DNA of 64,000 nucleotides from Mytilus californianus (lineage: Eukaryota; Mollusca; Bivalvia; Mytilida; Mytilidae): the NCBI RefSeq assembly GCF_021869535.1, contig NW_026262690.1, forward strand, positions 62,132,995 through 62,196,994, given 5' to 3'. Below the pieces are notes generated by a model that did no database searches, was not told the origin of the DNA, and worked only from the letters and a program-made list of their open reading frames with translations. Shown here in pieces: positions 56,150 through 64,000 of this stretch. Positions within the stretch are counted from its first letter, which is position 1; each line of letters begins with the position of its first letter. A program made the translations under genes and the position numbers.

Positions 56150-56479
56150 TAGTCATGTTAGCCATGATGGTTAAATTTTAAGAAGATAAAAAACACGAAC
56201 AAACAAATATAAAACTATCACGCTCATCCATATATATTAAAGATATCCTGACATTTAAAAACTGAAAGACCTTTTGAAATAAATCAATTTTTACCGATTA
56301 TTTGTAAAGGTCATGAAATATTTCAGGATATCCTGAATTCGAATTATGAAGTATATACTTATGCACGCTTACATTTGTTGGCCGAATTTTTTTTTTTCAA
56401 CTTTTGAGCACAACTGTTTCCTGCACTTTGTGTTTATTTTGGCCAGGCCAGGGTATTGTTTTTCTAAATCTTGCTGCAT

Positions 56480-56502
56480 CCCCCCCCCCCCCCCCCCCCC
56501 CC
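56480..56502. repeat. Poly-C tract
   Basis: About 23 consecutive C. The open frames with Pro or Gly runs across it are artefacts of this tract. Confidence 0.95.
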
Positions 56503-56639
56503 GAAAAATCAAATGATTGTCTCATTACAGATGAAAATGACAAAAATAAAATTACCTTCGACTTTAAAGCTACAAGTCTATTGAGGAAATACAATTGCAT
56601 TTGGATTTGACTGTGTTCATTTACATCTATTTATTTTTA

Positions 56640-57240
56640 GTTGACTAAATATTGGAAATGCATTCCTGTGTTGACAATTAGTCAATAATAAAACATTACA
56701 TTTTCTGGATAAGAGTAAACGCGTTTCCGTTTAAGAGTAATAAGTTGCAGTTGTCTCCCTTTCCATGAAAAATTAAATTTTTTAATGTATTCTCCCTTTG
56801 CAAATAAGAATTACTTCAATATTAGTGCATTATTCAAAATAATCGAAATGCTATATACCGATAAATGCTTATTAATTTACTGAAAATCTAATTAAAAAGA
56901 AATATTTAACAAATTTTGCTTTGTTGAAAAAATATCACAGAATATGTTTGTTCCCTGGTTAAGGGTAATGGGATAAAGGTAAATTTCCGGGTTAAGGGTA
57001 GTTCCTGGATAAGTGTATGACATACGTAAATGAGATAGTAAACTAACGACAATAAGACATTTAGAGGTTAACATATGGTCTTCAACAATAGACCGCCGGT
57101 GTCTATGAAATACGCAATGCTCTAAATCGATCAGTCTTTCAAAAATGTATATAAATTCGAAACCTACTATCAAAGATTTGCAATCAACAACAAAATGACA
57201 AAAATATAAAATATTAAAATACAAACCCATGGACGAGGTT
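56640..57240. other. Intergenic with decayed repeats
   Basis: Decayed motif-H copies are near 56700 (ctggataagagtaaacgcg) and 56950-57020 (several gggttaagggta blocks). A fragment at 57049-57135 (ggtcttcaacaatag; caatgctctaaatcgatc) matches 60684-60770 in direct orientation. Confidence 0.4.
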
Positions 57241-57289
57241 GACATGTAAAGATATTGTGGAGGACAACAATATTAACAGTGGCAGAGGG

Positions 57290-57400
57290 GTCCGACGACT
57301 CAAGTTACAGAAAAGAGCGACGATTTACAGAAAAGAACAGAAAAGGACCGAAAAGGACCAAAAAGAATAGAAAAGAACCGAAAAGGAAATCTATTTTTTT
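57290..57400 (+). repeat. Purine-rich GAAAAGGAC repeat, inverted partner at 60373
   Basis: The block agcgacgatttacagaaaag and the repeated gaacagaaaaggaccgaaaa are mirrored on the other strand at 60373-60470. The 61-codon frame here (Lys/Arg-rich) is the translation of this repeat. Confidence 0.75.
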
Positions 57401-58044
57401 TTTGCAATCGAAGGAGACTAGCAAATTGCAAAATCATTAAAGTCTATAAATGAAAAGATAGTTTCCCAAAAAACTTTCTTATTAGGTTTTGAAACCTTAT
57501 ATTGCGACAGGACTAACTTACAATTGAAAAATTACCCTCTTATTATTAAAGGTAGGGTCGGATGCCTATCTTATATACTACAAATTACAAATAGGGGCTA
57601 TTCAAATGAGTTTTGAAAAAGTTCATACATTAATTTATATGTTATATCTATTTCAGTATTTAACAATATCGACTGCATCTTTCATCCGCTTTCTCTTCCC
57701 TTTCCCAATCTGGTAGATTTTTTGCCTCTCCAATCTGTATAGACTTAATCAATTTTCTATCTCCATGTGCATTTCCTCACTGTTTTCATTCTCCTTAGAT
57801 CTCTTGTTTAATTTCTCTTTCTACTTCATGCGTCTTATTATCTCTCTGGCACCCTTTCTCATTTAACTTATAAATATATAGACGAACTATTTACATATAT
57901 ATACATATAATTACATTAAATTGCGCACAGGTTTTTTTATTTGTTAATAATCTCCATGCACAAGTTATTGCTATTTAAAAAATATAATATGCATATGAAC
58001 AAATATTTTAATAATAAGATTAAAATCCTTGATAAAAAATATAA

Positions 58045-58262
58045 ATGATAAAAGAGGGACGAAAGATACCAGAGGGACAGTCAAACTCATAGATCGAAAA
58101 CAAACTGACAACGTCATGGCCAAAAATAAAAAGACAAACAGACAAATAATAGTACAGATGACACAACATAGAAAACTAAAGACTAAGCAACACGAATTGT
58201 AGTTACGACATAAGGAACATATCCGATATCATCTGTGAAACGGTTATTCCATAACGGTCAAC
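58045..58262 (-). repeat. 3' tail of the Penelope-like retroelement, copy 1
   Basis: The sequence cgaaagataccagagggaca, aactgacaacgtcatggcc and aaactaaagactaagcaaca is shared with 63130-63440, which is longer in the middle. It directly adjoins the reverse transcriptase fragment and is its 3' non-coding region in minus sense. Confidence 0.75.
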
Positions 58263-58265
58263 CAA

Positions 58266-58955
58266 CTAGTGATGGCGTCCATAAAATTTACGAAGGGATG
58301 ACTTCAACTTCACCATTTGGAACTCTTGGTTTAATAGCTTCCTTGTGAGCAGCAATCCTCTATCAAGGAAATCATGATAGGAAACACAAGCCCGGGAATA
58401 TCGTATCAATTGGGAGATATATACTCCGTATGCAGGCGCTGCTGGAATGTTGCTACATAGAAATGGAAAGTTCACAATTGGGAAGCTGAAATCATCTCTT
58501 TTGTCGTAAAGTTTTGTTTTCAACCGACCCTCATTGTCAATTTCTAGATGTAAGTCAAGATATGAGGCAGACTTAACTGTATCTGTAGTATCCTTTATCT
58601 CTAGTTCGATGGGATAGATTTGTTCAACATAGTCACCAAATTTTGTACTATTTAGTGAGAGAACATCATCTATATAGCGGAACGTAGAATTAAAGGATAT
58701 CGCTAACTTCTTATCTCTCTTCCTAAGAAGCTCCTGTATGAAGTCAGCCTCATAATAATAAAGAAACAAGTCGGCAAGAAGAGGGGCACAATTGGTTCCC
58801 ATTGGAATTCCGACAGTCTGTTGAAAAACACGTCCTCCAAACGTAACAAATATGTTGTCAATCAAGAAATCAAGCATCTTGATAATGTCAGTTTCAGAGA
58901 ATTTTTTGTTTGAATCAGAGTGATTCTTTACAAAGTAGGATTTATCCCTCCCCAA
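58266..58955 (-). pseudogene. Reverse transcriptase fragment, Penelope-like
   Basis: A 229-codon minus-strand fragment of a retroelement RT. TVGIPMGTNCAPLLADLFL (about residues 47-65) and TFRYIDDVLSL (91-101; catalytic YIDD) are RT palm motifs. SASYLDLHLEIDNEGRLKTK and FPIVNFPFLCSNIPAAPAYG follow, then SLRKFYGRHH. The 5' end is cut off (in-frame stop just upstream, no fingers domain). The 3' end meets TAG where related copies read an Asp codon after GRHH, so it is broken at both ends. It best fits Penelope-like elements; another non-LTR class cannot be excluded. It is non-functional alone. Confidence 0.7.
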
Positions 58956-58959
58956 GATA

Positions 58960-60360
58960 ATTTATCATACTGGTCCAATTTTAATTTTTTAACTTCGACC
59001 AGGCCTTGGAGAAGACATTTTCGAAGAAAGAACTAAAATAACGCAGAAGTGTACTTTCTAGCTCATCTAGCCTTAAACCGTGACGTCATGCTAAGTATTG
59101 TCATTACTTAAAACCATTGGATATCAAAAAACCATTAGAAGTCTTCTAAGAAACAATTTCGACATTTAAACGAAATCTTTTACTAATGATACTGGGAAGA
59201 TCCATAACTAATTTACAGTTTTTGTGGTCAAACCCAAGTAAGAAATGACTACCACAAAGGAACATAGATAGAACCATACACATAGTACATGCATGCAGGT
59301 TGTCAGATACTATCTCGTATATTAAAATCACATCATGCAGAAATGACCTAATGTGTTCCTCTCCTAATTATGAGTTTTGCTGCAATATCCAAAATCAAAG
59401 TTTTTAATATTTTATTAGAATCGTTGGTAATCCATGCAATTAGTGTCTCCTCCGTGAGAGTCTTGAACATTAAAACTAAATATTAAATAAACGACACTGC
59501 TAATTTTTAGTGTTTGGTACAGGTTGGCTATCACTGTACAACACAGTTTAACCATGGAAGTATTATATGTCAATATTATACTTCCATGGTTTAACATAGA
59601 ACCCTATGGGAAAAACAGAGAACTATTTTTGTCAGAAAACACTGTCAAACATCCAAATATACTATCCACACTGAACTGTGTCCACACTTTTATAGTTTTA
59701 AAATAAAACGAAAAACGCAGAAAGGGAGAAAAATCAATATTTAAGGACAATTAATATTAAGGAGTTGATTTCCAATTAAGTTATCTTAACATATTTGTTG
59801 GTCATATATGGTTGATCTATTTCCGCAAACATTTTCTTCAAATCTATAATACTTTTCAATAGTCAAAAATCAAGTTTACAGTTTATTTATAAATAGTCAA
59901 AAATCAAGTTTACAGTTTATTTATTTAATGACAATTAGTCGCATCTGGGACTTACATAAATAATACAGTCTCTTGGTCACAGGTTGTTAATTCCTTCATT
60001 TTTTTTTTAAATTCAAAGACTAATTGCTAGTTTTATTTAAAAACAACAACATTATGTTATTAAAATGCTTATTGTATTTCGATACTATGCGAATAGTAAA
60101 AGTCTTTGATGTGTTCATCAAAAGGCACATTTTTTTATGGTGTATAACAGGAGTGATTTATATTGTACAGTGTGCAAATGATTACTTGTACATATATAAA
60201 CATTTTTTTTTTTGCTGAAAACCAAGTTATAATACTGTCTTTTTTTTTTTGTCCACATATCCCTATAAAATGTACAATCTAAGTTACAGTTATGCGTTCA
60301 TTTATTACGAGGAATTATTAACAATATCAAAAAATCGTGTGTATATAAATATGAAATAAA
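58960..60360. other. Intergenic, no gene seen
   Basis: AT-rich. A short inverted repeat, accatggaagtattatatgt and atattatacttccatggt, lies at 59552-59591, and a direct 28-base duplication (atagtcaaaaatcaagttta) at 59859/59891. Nothing else recognised. Confidence 0.4.
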
Positions 60361-60372
60361 TATATGTGTGCT

Positions 60373-60470
60373 CTTTTTGGTTCCTTTTCGGTTCTTTTCT
60401 GTTCTTTTTGGTCCTTTGGGTCCTTTTCTGTTCTATTCTGTAAATCGTCGCTCTTTTCTGTAAATCGTTG
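60373..60470 (-). repeat. Purine-rich repeat, minus copy
   Basis: Its complement reads acgatttacagaaaagagcg, then gaacagaaaagga blocks, matching 57300-57400. The two copies are inverted 3 kb apart with the RT fragment between. Confidence 0.75.
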
Positions 60471-60770
60471 GACCGGTGGCAGAGCCCGTTGCGATAAAAT
60501 TTGGTATCGGATTGAGTAAGAATAAAAATACAATTTTCCAGTCTTAAATGTAGAAGATAATTAAAAAAACACCAGATATATTTTCTGAAAATTATAGAAT
60601 TTGAAATAAATTATAAACATAATAAAAAGATGTTGTTTTTTTTATCCCAATGCAACAGTAACCCAACAACACATATAAACAGAAAGACACATAGAGGTCA
60701 ACATACGGTCTTCAACAATAGGCAAGTGTCTCAACTGTACACCAAGCTCTAAATCGCCCGAGTTAAATAA

Positions 60771-62652
60771 TTAAAAAAAATCCTGATACATTAGATCGGA
60801 ATTCTCGATTATCTTTTCAAACAAGTTAAGGTGTAAACTCATGTTCAGAATAGGTTTAAATCCCCAGTCTAAGGGTTACAGTCGACTTGATCTAACGGTA
60901 GGAATATATAAAATATAACATTCATATTGTATGAAATAATTTTTTGGCAACGAAATGACATTTAAAATTGATACCATGTTTGTATTGTTTCTGTATTTTA
61001 CATTATCATTATCGGGCAATTTATGAAAGTATTTGTTAGATTTCTTCGCAAGAAATCAATTATGCTTTGTTGTTACATGTATTACCATGCAGACGTTTTC
61101 TTCAACGTGATCGGTATCAATAAAGAATTCCACTAAAACCCATGCTAGGGGTGGTCTTGAACTTGCATTGAAGCGAGAGTGTTTGATCCATGTTGCAAAC
61201 TGTAACTTTTAGATATAGAATAGCATTGCAAGCGCTAGTCCATTTCTGTTGGTTTTTTCATGTTCCTCTGTCTATTATATCCTTTTTTCCATTATGTCTT
61301 TATTCTGTGCTACAACTATTGTCAAAGACCGACGTTTTCATTTTAATAAGTTAGATGCCTCGCAAAAAAAAAAAAACTACAACTAATTAGCGACCGGCTA
61401 TCTATCTGAAAATACAGGAAATTGATTTGAAATTGATGAAGGCTTTTCTTTCTCAATTTTTGTGTAATGCAATTGAATCATGGTACATTTTGCAAGTTGA
61501 ATATATGGTTTGGTAGCAAAAATATTTCAAAAGTTAAGGCCACGAACTGTTATCACATATCCATGTGTCTTGGCAACATTATAATGATTCATAAGTAGTA
61601 ATTACAGGCACAGGCACTTGTCTCAGAATTTTTTCCCCCTATATACCTTAATATAAATAGGAAATTTTTTTCTCAGACAAGTGCCTGTGATTACAGGGTT
61701 TGCAAAAACCTAGGTTTTATGAGTCTTACTCAGCCCAGTGGGAAATACTTTTGAAAACCCGGGTTTTACTGGGTAATATTAAATACTGGTTTGAATCTTC
61801 AGGGATTCATGAGGATTCAGTGATCAATTACAAATGCAATAAAAAATGTGTATACGACATACTATTTTAATTCATTAGCTTATTTGTTTGTGATTATTGT
61901 TTTAAAGAGTAAACATTTAAGAAAATATTTGTCCAGCAGCTTTTAGGACATACATGAGCACACATAGACTTATGTGAAAAGTTTTCTCAATTAGATTTTT
62001 AGATAATCCTCCCTAAAACATGCACAAATTTGAAAAAAAATATGTCATAATCGGTCAAACTATTATCATGAGCCAAAGTTTTTTTTATATTTATACCTAA
62101 AACCTAGAGTAAACAATTTAGTGTGTAAGGAAAATGAATTCAATAATTTCTGTTCATTACTATTTTTAGTGTTGAAGCAGTTTTAGCATAATTTCATTGA
62201 CATCATTAATTAATAGGTAATTATTCAGATAATAAGACAGATTTGTTTATTTTGCAATAATAAGCCTTTTCATCTTTATAACTGCGGGTGATATGTACTC
62301 TTAGGATGTATGTTTCGCAATATGATTGTATGGCAATTTAATTTTCCAATTCATTATACTAATAATGAGTGATATTCTACACTAAAATGCATTTTTTCTA
62401 ATCTTTGAATTGGTCAAACAAAGCTGAGTGATAAACAAGTACTCTGTATTCTGCCTATATAGAATTATTCAAGAAAAGAAAGATCTTGAATTTGTTTATC
62501 CTCTGAAAATGACACTCAATGTTTATCTATTATCTGTTTAAAATTTATATGTTTAGCAATTATACCATGAAACTATTCATGGTATTTATTTACAATTTTG
62601 TATAAAAATAAGCTTAACAATTCATACTGCCCAGTATTGCCTGGTATTTAGA
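60771..62652. other. Intergenic, no gene seen
   Basis: AT-rich DNA. The pair cacaggcacttgtctcaga (61609-61627) and tctcagacaagtgcctgtga (61672-61691) forms an inverted repeat with an AT-rich loop of about 45 bp. Nothing else recognised. Confidence 0.4.
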
Positions 62653-62820
62653 TATAAGAAGATGTGCTATGAGTGCCAATGAGACAACTCTCAATCCAAA
62701 TCACAATTAGTAAAAAGTACACCATTATAGGTCAAAGTACGGCCTTCAACACGGAGCCTTGGCTCACACCGAACAGCAAGCTATAAAGGACCCCCAAAAT
62801 GACTAGTGTAAAACCATTCA
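62653..62820 (+). repeat. Dispersed repeat G, copy 4
   Basis: Blocks gatgtgctatgagtgccaat, gagacaactctcaatccaaa, tacggccttcaacacggagc and ctataaaggacccccaaaat; the longest of the four copies, in the same orientation as the others. Confidence 0.8.
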
Positions 62821-63124
62821 AACAGGAAAATTACCCATCTCAGGAATTATTGCATAACCCGGGTAATACTTTGCCACCCATGAGTAATTATGAATATCCC
62901 AAAAGAATTACGTTCCATTTTATAATAAAAAGATAACAAGAATATGTGTTCACAGGACAACATGCTCTACTTGCACTATCATATTTCTGACAGTTGTTTT
63001 CCATCCGTTAATGTGTTTGAGCTTTTGATTTTGCCATTTGATAAGGGACTTTCCGTTTTGAATTTTCATCGGAGTTCGGTATTTTTGTTATTTCACTTTT
63101 TTCCATAATCAATGAACCGGGTTA

Positions 63125-63660
63125 AAATACTAAAAGAGAGGCGAAAGATACCAAAGGGACATGCAAACTCATAAGTCGAAAATAAACTGACAACGTCATG
63201 GCTAAAAAAGAAAAAAAAAGACAAACAGACAAACAATAGTACACAAAACACAACATAGAAAACTAAAGACTGAGCAACACAAACCCCACCAAAAATTGAA
63301 GGTGATCTCAGGTGCTCTGGAAGGGTAAGCAGATCCTGCTCCACAAGTGGCACCCGTCGTGTTGCTCATGGTAGTACAAACCCCGTGATAAGTCTAATTC
63401 GGTAGGTCACATTCGGGATTGTAGTAACGACAATTGGAACATATCCGTTGTCATCTATGAAACGGATATTCCATAATGGTCAACCAACTCGTAATGGCGT
63501 CCGTAAAATTTACGAAGGGACGAATCAACTTCACGACTTGAAACTCTTGGTTTGATAGATTCCTTTGTAAAATTGACATCCCTGAACAAAAACTTTGACC
63601 TCGTAGGAATAGATTACCAAAACTGTATTTGACGAAACCTTTCGGAAGTTGGGTCCTCAA
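63125..63660 (-). pseudogene. Penelope-like retroelement 3' end, copy 2 (decayed)
   Basis: The non-coding tail (63130-63440) matches 58045-58262 with an extra ~95 bp. Upstream (minus sense) the coding remnant retains NQEFQVVKL, equivalent to NQEFQMVKL in the 58266 copy, but the following SLRKFYG region has shifted frame. It is cut at about 63590-63660. Clearly non-functional. Confidence 0.65.
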
Positions 63661-63701
63661 TGCTCTTCAGTTTCGTTCTTTAATTTGCTCTTTTTAGATT
63701 C

Positions 63702-63750
63702 GAGCATCACTGGTGAGTCTTTTATAGACGAAACGTGCGTCTGAAGTACA
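63702..63750 (+). ncRNA. Degenerate hammerhead ribozyme motif
   Basis: Core pieces are in order: CTGGTGA (63710-63716), stem II GTC/GAC (63717-63719 and 63727-63729) with loop tttttata-like, GAAA (63730-63733), then CGTGCGTC with the expected cleavage after C63741. Stem I can form between gcatca (63704-63709) and tgaagt (63742-63747) with a mismatch. The invariant CTGATGA has A changed to G, so self-cleavage is predicted lost or weak. Hammerheads of this short-stem-III kind are known from Penelope-like elements and retrozymes. Confidence 0.55.
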
Positions 63751-64000
63751 AAATTTTAATCCTGGTATCTATGACGAGTTTATCTTTGTCAAAACCTTAA
63801 TTCGGCATATATTTAAAACTGTTACTTCATAATAAACATGTGGAATAAGTTCCATGTTCCTGCGAACACAACTTTATGATAAACTTCCTTAACTTGACCA
63901 AAACCATTTCACATCTTTACGAACGAACGAACGCACACACAGACCGGAAAACATAATGCCATCAAATTATGGTAGGCAGGACATAATATTTTTTCTTACT

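Noticed and set aside
56397-56610. Frames with Pro or Gly runs on both strands
   Set aside because: Produced by the 23-base poly-C tract.

Overview
This is eukaryotic, AT-rich, intron-rich DNA from an animal. Two split genes with canonical GT/AG introns are recognisable. The dense load of nested non-autonomous transposons, SINEs, MITEs, Penelope-like fragments and a hammerhead-type motif resembles bivalve molluscs, most likely a mussel of the Mytilus type. The organism is inferred from recalled repeat families, not proven by the sequence.

Layout. (1) Positions 1-12278, plus strand: the last six coding exons of exportin-1 (XPO1/CRM1), giving the C-terminal 301 residues and the stop. Its introns are swollen by transposons. 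(2) 12279-21888: XPO1 3'UTR and intergenic DNA carrying a large nested element, a MITE and degraded repeats. (3) 21889-37724, minus strand: a complete ten-exon axonemal dynein light chain 1 gene (DNAL1, 190 codons plus stop), convergent with XPO1. One 6-kb intron holds a family-A element and a roughly 2.6-kb minisatellite with a 937-bp higher-order repeat, itself inside another element. (4) 37725-48300: no confident gene; SINE-like segments, dispersed repeats and a possible secreted-peptide first exon. (5) 48482-51229, plus strand: one 2.7-kb reading frame with a DDE integrase, an OTU-like cysteine protease domain and a Cys/His-rich acidic tail, interrupted by three in-frame TAA codons (Ginger-like transposon gene or derivative). 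(6) 51230-64000: a canonical non-autonomous Helitron with a nearby empty-site paralogue, a dispersed motif containing CCGGGATAAGAG, a Penelope-like reverse transcriptase fragment, and a second fragment of the same retroelement beside a degenerate hammerhead ribozyme motif.

The strongest structural result concerns transposons. At least six sequence-unrelated families (called A-F here) share one architecture: a terminal hairpin containing a subterminal inverted repeat, tandem repeats inside, the inverted repeat again, and in most families a second hairpin near the 3' end. This is the layout of Helentron-associated (HINE/pearl-type) elements. Three filled/empty site comparisons inside the window agree on insertion into a T run, with one T at each end of the element.

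The two cellular genes are functionally unrelated (nuclear export and ciliary motility) and are simply neighbours. Exon coordinates come from conserved protein similarity plus matching splice sites and phases. Boundaries of repeats are approximate unless a filled/empty comparison is cited.
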